Source: Alphaproteobacteria bacterium
Lineage (GTDB): Bacteria; Pseudomonadota; Alphaproteobacteria; Micropepsales; Micropepsaceae
Length of the DNA stretch: 64,000 nucleotides
Assembly (NCBI GenBank): GCA_024236055.1
Contig: JACKLF010000007.1
Span: forward strand, 1-64,000
Direction: 5' to 3'
Below are positions 49,811 to 58,393 of the stretch, in pieces (position 1 is the first letter of the stretch; each line of letters starts with the position of its first letter). Both the position numbers and the translations under genes were made by a program. The notes beneath the pieces were generated by a model that made no database searches, was not told the DNA's origin, and was given only the letters and a program-made list of their open reading frames with translations.

Positions 49811-50223
49811 AGCAGGCCCATCACACGATCGAACTATCCACCCGCGGCCCCGGCCTTTACGAGATCACCGCGGAACTGGAACGCTTTGTGCGCGGCTCGG
49901 GTGTGACGGACGGGCTTGTGACCTGTTTTGTCCGCCACACCTCGGCCTCGCTGCTGATCCAGGAAAATGCCGATCCCGATGTGCAGCGCGACCTGCAGGA
50001 TTTCTTCGCCTGGCTGGCCACCAGCGGCCCGCGCTTTCGCCACACCGCCGAGGGGCCGGACGACATGCCCTCGCATATCCGCAGCAGCCTGACCCAGACG
50101 TCGATTTCCATCCCGCTGCAGGACGGGCGTCTGGCGCTGGGCACCTGGCAGGGGCTTTATCTGTTCGAGCATCGCGACGCGCCGCACCGGCGCGCCGTGA
50201 CGCTGCATGTGATCGGCGGCTAG
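49807..50223 (+). CDS. YjbQ family protein (secondary thiamine-phosphate synthase-like, UPF0047)
   Basis: A 138-residue beta-rich protein. VTCFVRHTSASLLIQENAD (about 38-56), the HIRSSLTQTSISIPL strand and LGTWQGLYLFEHRD (about 115-128) are the family's three conserved blocks; two histidines and a cysteine sit in the site. Members show weak thiamine-phosphate synthase activity, but the true role is unclear. The start is GTG 49807 inside the smr stop codon region. Its end overlaps the converging adenosine kinase stop. Confidence 0.92.
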   Translation: MKQAHHTIELSTRGPGLYEITAELERFVRGSGVTDGLVTCFVRHTSASLLIQENADPDVQRDLQDFFAWLATSGPRFRHTAEGPDDMPSHIRSSLTQTSISIPLQDGRLALGTWQGLYLFEHRDAPHRRAVTLHVIGG

Positions 50224-51233
50224 AGCAGGCCCTGCTTTTCGGCCAGCTCCTTCAGCGACACTTCGGGCCGCGCGCCATAATGCGAAATGACTTCGGCGGC
50301 GGCCATCGCGCCCAGCCGGCCGCAATCGGCCAGCGGCTTGCCCTGGGTCAGGCCGAACAGGAATCCGGCGGCGAACTGGTCGCCCGCGCCGGTGGTGTCG
50401 ACCACCTCTTCGACCGGCGCGGCGGGGATGGTGTGCATCTCCCCGCCCTTGACGATCACGCAGCCCTTGGCCGAGCGGGTCAGCGCGGCGATCCCGCCCC
50501 AGCGGCGGAAATGGTCCACCACCTTGTCGAAATCCTCTTCCTCGAACAGCGCCTTGGCCTCTTCCTCGTTGGCGAAGACGATGTTGAGCTGGTTGTTCAG
50601 CAGGTCGATGAACTCCTCGCGGAAGCGGCCGACGCAGAAAGGATCGGACAGGGTCAGCGCCACCTGGCCGCCCGCCGCCTTCACCGCCGCCATCGCCTTG
50701 CGCGAGGCCTCTTTCGCGCTTTCCTCGTCCCACAGATAGCCTTCGATATAGACCACGCGCGCGCCCGCGATCTGGGCTTCGTCCACGTCATCGGGCACCA
50801 GCTCGCGGCAGGCGCCCAGATAGGTGTTCATGCTGCGCTGGCCATCAGGTGTCACCGCGATCATAGACGAAGCCGTGGGGGCGCCTTTGGTGCCGGGCCG
50901 GGTGGTGAAGGTCACGCCCAGCGCGTTCATGGATTTGGTGAAGTCCGCGCCCAGCGCGTCGTCATGGATCTTGCCGACATAGACGCCCTTGGAGCCCAGC
51001 GAGGCCAGCCCCGCCATGGTGTTGGCGCACGATCCGCCCGCGATCTGGTGCAGGAAGCTCAGCGCCTGTCGCGCATCGGCCAGCGCCTTGTGCAGCTCCT
51101 GGGCGCGGAATTCGTCGATCAGGGTCATGGTGCCCTTGGCGATCTTGTGGCTGAGCAGGAAACGGTCGTCGACCGCGGCGATGACATCGACAATGGCGTT
51201 GCCCAGACCGGCGACGTCGTAGGTTTGCGGCAT
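50220..51233 (-). CDS. adenosine kinase / PfkB family sugar kinase
   Basis: A 337-residue ribokinase-fold enzyme. GLGNAIVDVIAAVDD and GGSCANTMAGLASLG (PfkB signature 1) line the sugar site; DTTGAGDQFAAGFLFGL (about 285-301) carries the anion hole and catalytic aspartate. Length and the N-terminal VAGLGNAIVD fit bacterial adenosine kinases, which make AMP from adenosine; ribokinase-like activity cannot be excluded. Monocistronic on the minus strand. Confidence 0.85.
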   Translation of the reverse strand: MPQTYDVAGLGNAIVDVIAAVDDRFLLSHKIAKGTMTLIDEFRAQELHKALADARQALSFLHQIAGGSCANTMAGLASLGSKGVYVGKIHDDALGADFTKSMNALGVTFTTRPGTKGAPTASSMIAVTPDGQRSMNTYLGACRELVPDDVDEAQIAGARVVYIEGYLWDEESAKEASRKAMAAVKAAGGQVALTLSDPFCVGRFREEFIDLLNNQLNIVFANEEEAKALFEEEDFDKVVDHFRRWGGIAALTRSAKGCVIVKGGEMHTIPAAPVEEVVDTTGAGDQFAAGFLFGLTQGKPLADCGRLGAMAAAEVISHYGARPEVSLKELAEKQGLL

Positions 51234-51310
51234 GATTTGCGATTCCGGCGCTATGGTGGGAAGGCCGAAGCGGCCTTAAATGGGGAAGGCCTGCATACGA
51301 AAGGAAAGCC

Positions 51311-51982
51311 ATGCTGGCAAGCATAGGCGCGGCGCTGCGAAACCTGGGCGACCGCCACCTGTTCGCCACCCTGGTCCGATCGGTCCTGCTGACCCTTTTG
51401 CTGTTCGCCGGGCTGCTGGCGGCGGGGGAATGGGCGCTGTCGGCCCTGCCCGCGCTGGGCTCGGTATGGGTGAACCGGGCGCTGGAATGGACGCTGCCCA
51501 TCCTGGCGGTGTTCGGCCTGGTGCTGCTGGGCGGGCCGGTCGCGGCCCTGTTCGCCAGCCTGTTCCTGGACGGGATCGCCGCCCGGATCGAGGCGCGCGA
51601 CTATCCCGCCAATCCGCCCGCGCCGGGCGTGCCCTTCTGGACCGGGCTGAAGGCGGGGCTGGGCCTGATGCTGGCGGTGCTGGGCGTCGATCTTTTGCTG
51701 CTGCCGTTCGATTTCGCGCTGCCGGGGCTGGCGCAGCTTGCGACCCTTCTGGCCAATGGCTGGCTTTTGGGGCGCGAATATTTCGAGCTGGTGGCGCTGC
51801 GCCACATGGATCGCGCGCAGGCGGCGGCCCTGCGCCGCCGTTATGGCGCGCGCGTCACCCTGGCGGGTACGTTGCTGGCCCTGGCGACCATGATTCCGCT
51901 GCTGAACCTGATTGCACCCTTGTTCGGGACCGCGCTGATGGTGCATTTGTTCGCGCGCATGCGAAGCGGAACCGGATCATGA
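51311..51982 (+). CDS. EI24/CysZ-like multi-pass membrane protein
   Basis: A 223-residue integral membrane protein with about five hydrophobic segments (for example LFATLVRSVLLTLLLFAGLLAAG and LPILAVFGLVLLGGPVAALFASLF). The pattern FLDGIAARIEARDYP and the FELVALRHMDRAQAAALRRR loop are those of the EI24 domain family, to which the sulfate transporter CysZ belongs. Sulfate transport is possible but not shown. Its stop overlaps a lipoprotein gene. Confidence 0.8.
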   Translation: MLASIGAALRNLGDRHLFATLVRSVLLTLLLFAGLLAAGEWALSALPALGSVWVNRALEWTLPILAVFGLVLLGGPVAALFASLFLDGIAARIEARDYPANPPAPGVPFWTGLKAGLGLMLAVLGVDLLLLPFDFALPGLAQLATLLANGWLLGREYFELVALRHMDRAQAAALRRRYGARVTLAGTLLALATMIPLLNLIAPLFGTALMVHLFARMRSGTGS

Positions 51983-52377
51983 TCGTCTTGCGCGGGATTT
52001 CCCGATGGGCCGCCTTGTGCGCGGCACTGGGGCTGGCGGCCTGCGCCTCGGGCCCCGACCATGCGCCGCGCGCGCCCTCGCGCACGCCCGCGCCCACCGC
52101 CCCGCGCATCCAGCCGCGCGACTATCTGGGCATGACGCCCGCATCGCTCGAACAGGCGATGGGCGCGCCAGCCTTTGTCCGCAAGGACGGGATGATGGAG
52201 ATGTGGCGCTATGACAGCGCGGACTGCCGCGCCTTCTTCTTCTTCCGCGACACCAAGACCGCGCTGGGCACCGCCAAGGCGGTGGCGCATATCGAAACCC
52301 TGCCGCATGGCGCAGCGCAGGTGGCCGATCCGGCCTGTCTCGCCGGCTTCAGGCGCGTGCCGCCGAAGGTTTCCTGA
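51979..52377 (+). CDS. small lipoprotein of unknown function (BamE/SmpA-like region)
   Basis: A 132-residue protein with a lipoprotein signal: hydrophobic AALCAALGLAAC places the lipidated Cys at about residue 21. After a proline-rich linker, YLGMTPASLEQAMGAPAFVRKDG and MEMWRYDSADCRAFFFF resemble the small two-layer fold of BamE/OmlA proteins. The ATG overlaps the EI24 gene's stop (ATGA). The last 29 bases overlap the 3' end of nth on the other strand, a tail-to-tail overlap. Confidence 0.7.
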   Translation: MIVLRGISRWAALCAALGLAACASGPDHAPRAPSRTPAPTAPRIQPRDYLGMTPASLEQAMGAPAFVRKDGMMEMWRYDSADCRAFFFFRDTKTALGTAKAVAHIETLPHGAAQVADPACLAGFRRVPPKVS

Positions 52378-53092
52378 GCTTCGCAGTTTTTGCCTTCGCG
52401 GATTTGGCCTTTGCCGGCTTCGCCAGCTTCGGCTTCTGCGGCGGCAGCTCCTTGGTCTTGTCCTTGAAGCGGCACAGATCGCGCACCACGCAGGTTGGGC
52501 ACAGGGGCTTCCTCGCCACGCAGGTATAGCGCCCGTGCAGGATCAGCCAGTGATGGGCGTGCAGCCGGTATGCGTCCGGCACGATCTTTTCCAGCGCCAG
52601 CTCGACCGCCAGCACATCCTTGCCCGGCGCCAGGCCGGTGCGGTTGGAGACGCGGAAGATATGCGTGTCCACCGCGATGGTGGGCTCGCCGAAGGCCACG
52701 TTCAGCACGACATTGGCGGTCTTGCGCCCCACGCCGGGCAGCGCCTGAAGCGCCTCGCGGTCCTCCGGAATCTTGCCGCCATGCTGCTCCAGAAGAATCT
52801 TCGATAAAGCGATGACGTTCTTCGCCTTGCCCTTGTAGAGGCCGATGGTCTTGATCGCCTCGGCCAGCTTTTCCTCGCCCAGCGCCACCATCGCCTCGGG
52901 CGTGGTGATTTTCTGGAACAGCGGCTGGGTCGCCTTGTTCACGCCCTTGTCGGTGGCCTGGGCCGACAGCACCACCGCCACCAGCAGGGTATAGGGATTG
53001 ACGTATTGCAGCTCGGTCCTGGGCGCCGGGTCCAGCGCCTGCAGCCGCGCGAAGAACTCCGCCGCCTCGGCCTTGGTGAAGCGCCGCGTCAT
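52349..53092 (-). CDS. nth: endonuclease III
   Basis: A 247-residue DNA glycosylase/AP lyase for oxidised pyrimidines. The helix-hairpin-helix LPGVGRKTANVVLNVAFG carries the catalytic lysine (about 130), VDTHIFRVSNRTGL the catalytic aspartate, and the four cysteines of the [4Fe-4S] cluster appear in CVARKPLCPTCVVRDLC. A lysine/alanine-rich tail of about 35 residues follows the cluster and is longer than usual. Lies seven bases downstream of dapB on the same strand. Confidence 0.96.
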   Translation of the reverse strand: MTRRFTKAEAAEFFARLQALDPAPRTELQYVNPYTLLVAVVLSAQATDKGVNKATQPLFQKITTPEAMVALGEEKLAEAIKTIGLYKGKAKNVIALSKILLEQHGGKIPEDREALQALPGVGRKTANVVLNVAFGEPTIAVDTHIFRVSNRTGLAPGKDVLAVELALEKIVPDAYRLHAHHWLILHGRYTCVARKPLCPTCVVRDLCRFKDKTKELPPQKPKLAKPAKAKSAKAKTAKLRKPSAARA

Positions 53093-53099
53093 TTCGGGT

Positions 53100-53912
53100 T
53101 CAGCCGTTCAGGCCCAGCACGTCGCGCATGGCATAGAGGCCGGGCTTGCGCCCATGGCCCCATTTGGCCGCGGTCAGCGCGCCATGGGCAAAGATCGAGC
53201 GGTCCTCGGCTGTGTGCGAAAGCGTGATGCGTTCGCCCGATCCGGCCAGGATCACCGAATGTTCGCCCACCACCGTGCCGCCGCGCAGGGTGGCGAAGCC
53301 GATGCTGCCTTCCTCGCGCGGGCCCAAATTGTGGCCGTCGCGGCTCTTGACCCAATGCTTGTCCAGCGGCACGCCACGGCTTTTCGCCGCCGCCTCGCCC
53401 AGCAGCAGCGCGGTGCCCGACGGCGCGTCCACCTTGTTGCGATGGTGCATTTCCAGCACCTCGACATCGTAATCGGGCAGCGCGCCCGCCGCGCGCTCGA
53501 CCAGCGCGGCCAGCAGATTGACGCCAAGGCTCATGTTTCCGCTCTTGACGATCACCGCATGGCGGGCGGCGGCCTTGATGCGCGCTTCCTGCCTGTCATC
53601 GAAGCCGGTGGTGCCGATGACATGGACGATGCGCGCCTGGGCGGCCAGTTCGGCCAGCATGGTGGAGACCATCGGCTTGGTGAAATCGACGATCGCCTGC
53701 GCGCCCGCCACCAGCGGCAGCGGATCGGCGGTCACCATCATGCCGTTGGGCTGCATGCCCGCCAGCGTGCCGCTGTCCATGCCCAGATTGGGATGGCCTT
53801 CGACTTCCAGCGCGCCGCACAAAGTGATGCCCGAGCCCTGGGCGATTTCGCGGATCAGGGTGCGGCCCATGCGGCCGCTGGCGCCGGCGACGACAATGTT
53901 CAGGTCGGCCAT
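53100..53912 (-). CDS. dapB: 4-hydroxy-tetrahydrodipicolinate reductase
   Basis: A 270-residue NAD(P)H enzyme of lysine and diaminopimelate synthesis. The dinucleotide loop is VVAGASGRMGRTLIRE, the middle GTTGFDDRQEARI, and the catalytic His/Lys pair is in LEMHHRNKVDAPSGTALLLGEAA (about 148-165). ATG 53912. It is followed closely by nth, so probably co-transcribed with it; grpE lies upstream with a 46-base gap. Confidence 0.96.
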   Translation of the reverse strand: MADLNIVVAGASGRMGRTLIREIAQGSGITLCGALEVEGHPNLGMDSGTLAGMQPNGMMVTADPLPLVAGAQAIVDFTKPMVSTMLAELAAQARIVHVIGTTGFDDRQEARIKAAARHAVIVKSGNMSLGVNLLAALVERAAGALPDYDVEVLEMHHRNKVDAPSGTALLLGEAAAKSRGVPLDKHWVKSRDGHNLGPREEGSIGFATLRGGTVVGEHSVILAGSGERITLSHTAEDRSIFAHGALTAAKWGHGRKPGLYAMRDVLGLNG

Positions 53913-53958
53913 GGGATTTTCCCCTCTTCTTCTGCCTGCCGTCGCCGGCAGGCGCGTT

Positions 53959-54540
53959 TCAGGCCCGCGCGTCCACGCCGCCCTCGGCGGAGGCTTCCTT
54001 GCGCGCCACCGTCACCATGGCGGGGCGCAGCAGCCGGTCGCCGATCATGAAGCCGGTCTGCACCACATCGACAATGGTTCCGGCCGGCTTGCCGTTTCCG
54101 GGCACTTCGGCGATCGCCTGGTGCAGGTTGGGATCGAAGCGCCCGTCGGACGTGTCCACCAGCTTGACGCCATAACGCTCCAGCGTGGAGATCAGCTGCC
54201 GGTCGGTGGCTTCCACCCCGTCCAGCACGGCTTTGATCTGGGGGTCGGCGGCATCGCGCTTCTCCGCCGGACAGGCTGCCAGGGCGCGGCTGAAATTGTC
54301 GGCGATGCCCAGCATGTCGCGGGCGAACTTGGTCACCGCATACTGGCTGGCGTCAGCCTTTTCCTTTTCGGCGCGGCGGCGGACATTCTCCACCTCGGCC
54401 AGGGCGCGCAGCCGCTGGTCCTTGAGGCTCTCCACCTCGTTCTTCAGCGCCTCCAGGGCGGCGAATTCCGCCGCAAAGGGCGCGTCGTCGCCCCCGAAGG
54501 GCGCCTGGGTCTGCTGGTTCTCTGTCTTTTCGTCGGTCAT
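53959..54540 (-). CDS. grpE: nucleotide exchange factor GrpE
   Basis: A 193-residue co-chaperone that releases ADP from DnaK. The long N-terminal coiled coil (LEALKNEVESLKDQRLRALAEVENVRRR, about 30-57) and the C-terminal beta domain (GVKLVDTSDGRFDPNLHQAIAEV, VVQTGFMIGDRLLRPAMVTVAR) are complete. It follows hrcA by 31 bases, the classic heat-shock pair, and should be controlled by HrcA or a heat-shock sigma factor. Confidence 0.96.
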   Translation of the reverse strand: MTDEKTENQQTQAPFGGDDAPFAAEFAALEALKNEVESLKDQRLRALAEVENVRRRAEKEKADASQYAVTKFARDMLGIADNFSRALAACPAEKRDAADPQIKAVLDGVEATDRQLISTLERYGVKLVDTSDGRFDPNLHQAIAEVPGNGKPAGTIVDVVQTGFMIGDRLLRPAMVTVARKEASAEGGVDARA

Positions 54541-54571
54541 GGCTAAATCCTTGGCGGCGCCTTCCTAATCC

Positions 54572-55630
54572 CTAAGCGAGCAGCCGTCCAATGACTTTGG
54601 CGGTATGGTCGACCATGGGGATGATGCGCCCGTAATTGAGACGGGTGGGGCCCAGGACCCCGATAACCCCCACGACCCGGCCCTGGGCATTGGCATAGGG
54701 GGCGGCGACGATCGAGGAACCGGACAGCGAGAAAAGCCGGTTTTCCGAGCCGATGAAGATGCTGACGCCGTCACCAGCCTTCGCAAGTTCCAGCAGCCGG
54801 ATCAAGTCGGCCTTGCGCTCGATATCGTCGAACAGGGTGCGGATGCGCTCGATATCCTCGCGCGCCCCGACATTTTCCAGAAGATGCGAGGTGCCGCGCA
54901 CCACCAGCACCTTTTCGGGCCCGGCGATGGTGGCTAGCCCCTCGGCGACCACCTTGGTGGTCAGCTTGTCCAGCAGCGAGCGGTCGCCTTCCAGCTCCTC
55001 GGTGATCTCGCTGCGCGCCATTTCGATGGTGCGCCCGCGCAGCCGCGCGCCCAGATAGTTGCCCGCCTCGGTCAGCGCCGAGACCGGCAGCCCCGGCGGG
55101 GTGTCGATGACGCGGTTTTCCACCTGGCCGTCCTCGCTGACCAGGATCACCAGCGCCTTGCCCGGCGCCACGGCGACGAATTCGACGTGTTTCAGCGGCG
55201 CGTCCTGTTTGGCGGTGACCATCAGGCCGGCGCAGCGCGACAGGCCCGCCAGGCTCTGGGCCGCCTGGCCCATCAGCTCCTCTAGCCGCTGGCCGGTGCC
55301 CGACATGCGGCTTTCGATGGCGCTGCGCTCGTCATCGGCCAGCTCGCCCACTTCCAGAAGCCCGTCCACGAACAGGCGCAGCCCCTTTTCGGTGGGCACC
55401 CGGCCCGCCGAGGTGTGCGGGGCATAGAGCAGGCCCAGCGCCTCAAGATCGCTCATCACATTGCGGATCGAGGCGGGGGACAGCGCCAGCGGCAGGCGCT
55501 GGGACAGGGTACGGCTGCCCACCGGCTCGCCGCTGGTCAGGAAGGTTTCCACCAGATGGCGGAAGACCTCGCGCGAGCGTTCGCCCAGCGCCGGGGGCAC
55601 ATAGAGAGAGGATCGCGATTCCAGACTCAA
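54572..55630 (-). CDS. hrcA: heat-inducible transcription repressor HrcA
   Basis: A 352-residue repressor. The N-terminal winged helix shows REVFRHLVETFLTSGEPVGSRTLSQRL and IRNVMSDLEALGLLYAPHTSAGRVPTEKGLRLFVD (about 20-85); the GAF-like core and GVIGVLGPTRLNYGRIIPMVD end follow. There is no ATG near the family start; TTG 55630 (reading MSLESRSSLYVPP) with CAGGGA upstream gives a normal length. Longer frames run into rph antisense. I found no CIRCE palindrome (TTAGCACTC-N9-GAGTGCTAA) in the 130-base gap upstream. Confidence 0.92.
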   Translation of the reverse strand: MSLESRSSLYVPPALGERSREVFRHLVETFLTSGEPVGSRTLSQRLPLALSPASIRNVMSDLEALGLLYAPHTSAGRVPTEKGLRLFVDGLLEVGELADDERSAIESRMSGTGQRLEELMGQAAQSLAGLSRCAGLMVTAKQDAPLKHVEFVAVAPGKALVILVSEDGQVENRVIDTPPGLPVSALTEAGNYLGARLRGRTIEMARSEITEELEGDRSLLDKLTTKVVAEGLATIAGPEKVLVVRGTSHLLENVGAREDIERIRTLFDDIERKADLIRLLELAKAGDGVSIFIGSENRLFSLSGSSIVAAPYANAQGRVVGVIGVLGPTRLNYGRIIPMVDHTAKVIGRLLA

Positions 55631-55760
55631 CGCTTTGAAATCCCTGTGTTTTTTGCAGGCGATGGACTTCCGGCGGCGGATGCCGCTAGGAACGCGCCCA
55701 AGAACCCAAACAAGAACCCGAAATACAAGTTTAGCAGACTTCCCCAATATAAGAGGCACC
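55631..55760. promoter_or_regulatory. divergent promoter gap hrcA / rph
   Basis: A 130-base gap with the A/T-rich stretch AAATACAAGTTTAGCAGACT before rph and a doubled CAAGAACCC at about 55699-55719. It should contain both promoters. No recognisable heat-shock operator was seen. Confidence 0.35.
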
Positions 55761-56504
55761 ATGTCCCCTTCAATCGATCCCGGCTCTGCCTCCCGTCCGG
55801 GCGGCCGCGCCCCCGACCAGATGCGCGCCGTCAGCCTGACCCCCGGCTTTTCCCGCCATGCCGAAGGCTCCTGCCTGGTCAAGTTCGGCGACACCCATGT
55901 GCTGGTCACCGCCAGCCTGGAGGAAAAGGCCCCGCCCTTCCTGAAGGGATCGGGCAAGGGCTGGGTCACCGCCGAATACGGCATGCTGCCCCGCTCCACC
56001 CATGACCGCATGCGCCGCGAGGCGGCAGCCGGCAAACAGTCGGGCCGCACCCAGGAAATCCAGCGGCTGGTGGGCCGGTCCCTGCGCGCGGTCTGCGACC
56101 TGGCGGCGCTGGGCGAGCGGCAGATCGTGATCGACTGCGACGTGCTGCAGGCCGATGGCGGCACCCGCACCGCCGCCATTACCGGCGGCTTTGTCGCCTT
56201 GTCCCAGGCGGTCGACTTCATGAAGAAGATCGGCATGGTCACAGCGCCGGTGATCCGCGAACACATCGCCGCGGTGTCCTGCGGGATCGTGAAAGGCACG
56301 CCCGTGCTGGACCTGAACTATGACGAGGACTCCACCGCCGAGACAGACGCCAATTTCGTGCTGACCGGCTCCGGCGGGCTGGTGGAGATCCAGGGCACGG
56401 CCGAAGGCGCGCCCTTCAGCGAGGACGAGCTGTCGGCGATGCTGCGCCTGGCGCGCAAGGGCATCGGCGAGCTGGTCGATCTGCAAAAGAAAGCCCTCGG
56501 ATGA
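55761..56504 (+). CDS. rph: ribonuclease PH
   Basis: A 247-residue phosphate-dependent 3'-5' exoribonuclease that trims tRNA 3' ends. Diagnostic stretches are GSCLVKFGDTHVLVTASLEE, VTAEYGMLPRSTHDRMRREA, GRTQEIQRLVGRSLRAVCDL and VIDCDVLQADGGTRTAAITGG. ATG 55761 is preceded by AAGAGGCACC and matches the family start. Its stop overlaps rdgB in ATGA. Confidence 0.96.
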   Translation: MSPSIDPGSASRPGGRAPDQMRAVSLTPGFSRHAEGSCLVKFGDTHVLVTASLEEKAPPFLKGSGKGWVTAEYGMLPRSTHDRMRREAAAGKQSGRTQEIQRLVGRSLRAVCDLAALGERQIVIDCDVLQADGGTRTAAITGGFVALSQAVDFMKKIGMVTAPVIREHIAAVSCGIVKGTPVLDLNYDEDSTAETDANFVLTGSGGLVEIQGTAEGAPFSEDELSAMLRLARKGIGELVDLQKKALG

Positions 56505-57118
56505 GCATTGTCCTGCCGCGCGGGGCCACGCTGATCGTGGCCAGCCACAATCCCGGCAAGGTGCGCGAGATCCACGCGCTGCTGGGGCCGCACGGCATTC
56601 ACGCGGTCAGCGCCGGCGAACTGAACCTGCCCGAACCGGAAGAGACCGGCGACACATTCGCCGCCAATGCGCAGCTGAAGGCGCTGGCCGCGGCGAAGGC
56701 CGGCGGCCATGCCGCGCTGGCCGATGACTCGGGCCTGTGCGTGGAAGCGCTGGACGGCGCGCCAGGCATCTATTCGGCACGCTGGGCCGGGCCGACCAAG
56801 GATTTCCGTGTCGCCATCACCCGTGTGCAGGACGAACTGCGCCATCGCAAGCTGTCGGGCAGCCCGGCGGCTTTCGTCTGCGCGCTGTGCGTGGCGCTGC
56901 CGACCGGCGAGCAGCAGACCTTTGAAGGGGTGGTGCACGGCCGTATCGCCTTTCCGCCGCGCGGCGACAGGGGTTTTGGCTATGATCCCATTTTCATCGC
57001 CGACACGATGGACGAGACGTTTGCGCAGATCGATCCGGCCCACAAACATGCCATCAGCCATCGTGCCAAGGCCTTTGCCAAGCTGCTGCATTCGGGAATT
57101 TTCGCTGAGTCACTCTGA
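56501..57118 (+). CDS. rdgB: XTP/dITP diphosphatase (RdgB/HAM1)
   Basis: A 205-residue house-cleaning enzyme that removes inosine and xanthosine triphosphates. LIVASHNPGKVREIHALL (about 11-28), LADDSGLCVEALDGAPGIYSARWAG (catalytic Asp about 76) and GDRGFGYDPIFIAD followed by KHAISHRAKA are intact. It sits between rph and hemW, a common alphaproteobacterial order, six bases ahead of hemW. Confidence 0.96.
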   Translation: MSIVLPRGATLIVASHNPGKVREIHALLGPHGIHAVSAGELNLPEPEETGDTFAANAQLKALAAAKAGGHAALADDSGLCVEALDGAPGIYSARWAGPTKDFRVAITRVQDELRHRKLSGSPAAFVCALCVALPTGEQQTFEGVVHGRIAFPPRGDRGFGYDPIFIADTMDETFAQIDPAHKHAISHRAKAFAKLLHSGIFAESL

Positions 57119-57124
57119 GGGTGC

Positions 57125-58261
57125 ATGAGCTTCGGCGTCTACGTTCATTGGCCTTTCTGCGCCGCAAAGTGCCCCTATTGCGATTTCAATTCCCATGTCC
57201 GCGCCGCCATTGATGAAGATGGCTGGGTCGATGCCATCCTGGCCGAGCTGGCAGGGGTGCGCGCGGCGCAAGTGGATACGCAGATCGTCAGCACCATTTT
57301 CTTCGGCGGCGGCACGCCATCCTTGATGAGCGGGCGCAGCGCCGGGCGCGTGCTGGAAAAGATCGCGGCGCTGTGGCCGATGGCCAACGATGTCGAAGTC
57401 ACGCTGGAGGCCAATCCGGCATCCGCCGATGCGGCGCGCTTCGCCGATTATGCGGCGGCGGGCGTGAACCGCGTGTCGCTGGGGGTGCAGGCGCTGAACG
57501 ATCCTGATCTGAAGGCGTTGGGCCGGTTGCATGATGGGACCGAGGCGCGCGCCGCGCTGGCCATGGCGATGAAACAGTTCGACCGCGTTTCGCTGGACCT
57601 GATCTATGCCCGGCCCGGCCAGAGCGATGCGGCCTGGCGCGAAGAGCTGAAACTGGCGCTGGATTTGGGCACCTCGCACCTGTCGCTCTATCAGCTCACC
57701 ATCGAGCCGCAGACGCCCTACGCTTTGCTGTACGAGCAGGGAAAGCTGCAGATTCCCGACGATGACCTGGCCGCCGGTCTTTACGAAACGACGCAGGAGC
57801 TGACGGACGCGGCGGGCCTTCCCGCCTACGAAATTTCCAACCATGCGCGGCCGGGCCAGGAAAGCCGGCACAATCTGATCTATTGGCGCTATGGCGACTA
57901 TGCCGGGGTGGGGCCGGGCGCGCATGGCCGGCTGAGCCTGCAACAGGGCCGCACCGCCACCGCCGCCATCCGCCTGCCCGAACGCTGGATCGACCGTGTC
58001 CGGGCACAGGGCCACGGCTTTGACGAAATGGCGGCGATCGATGACGGCGATGCGGCCCGTGAGCATCTGCTGATGAATCTGCGCCTGGCCGAAGGCATCG
58101 ACCTTGCGGCTTACGAAAAACGCTGGCGCGCGCGCCCCGATGCGGCGCGCATCGCCGCGCTGGCCGGTCAGGGTTTTCTTGCGCTGGACGGTGACAGCCT
58201 CACCGCCACACCCGCCGGCCGGTTGCTGCTCAATCGCGTGATCGCGGAACTTTTAAATTGA
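57125..58261 (+). CDS. hemW: heme chaperone HemW (radical SAM, HemN-like)
   Basis: A 378-residue radical SAM protein. The cluster motif is CAAKCPYCDF (CxxxCxxC, about 12-21), followed by TIFFGGGTPSLMS and the SAM-binding VTLEANPAS and RVSLGVQALND. It lacks the features of true coproporphyrinogen dehydrogenase and fits HemW, which inserts heme into respiratory enzymes. ATG 57125 follows GAGGGTGC. Confidence 0.94.
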   Translation: MSFGVYVHWPFCAAKCPYCDFNSHVRAAIDEDGWVDAILAELAGVRAAQVDTQIVSTIFFGGGTPSLMSGRSAGRVLEKIAALWPMANDVEVTLEANPASADAARFADYAAAGVNRVSLGVQALNDPDLKALGRLHDGTEARAALAMAMKQFDRVSLDLIYARPGQSDAAWREELKLALDLGTSHLSLYQLTIEPQTPYALLYEQGKLQIPDDDLAAGLYETTQELTDAAGLPAYEISNHARPGQESRHNLIYWRYGDYAGVGPGAHGRLSLQQGRTATAAIRLPERWIDRVRAQGHGFDEMAAIDDGDAAREHLLMNLRLAEGIDLAAYEKRWRARPDAARIAALAGQGFLALDGDSLTATPAGRLLLNRVIAELLN

Positions 58262-58393
58262 ACTCCCTCCGGTTTCAGCTTCCTCCCCCTTTGGTGCGTT
58301 AGCACCTGAAAGGGGGAGGTGGCCGCAGCAACGCGCAGGCGCGGCGCGCATTGCACGCCGCGTCAAGCAAAGTTGCGAAGGCCGGAGGGGGTT
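58261..58393. repeat. palindromic intergenic repeat, copy 2
   Basis: The core CCTCCCCCTTT / AAAGGGGGAGG at 58282-58319 encloses a second stem GGTGC-GTTA-GCACC. The outer ends AACTCCCTCCGG (58261-58272) and CCGGAGGGGGTT (58382-58393) are inverted copies with one mismatch. It shares its plan and left end with the repeat at 10871-10985, and lies between converging hemW and lpoA-like genes. Confidence 0.65.

Noticed and set aside
55631..55760. CIRCE operator expected upstream of hrcA
   Set aside because: No TTAGCACTC-N9-GAGTGCTAA or close variant is present in the gap.
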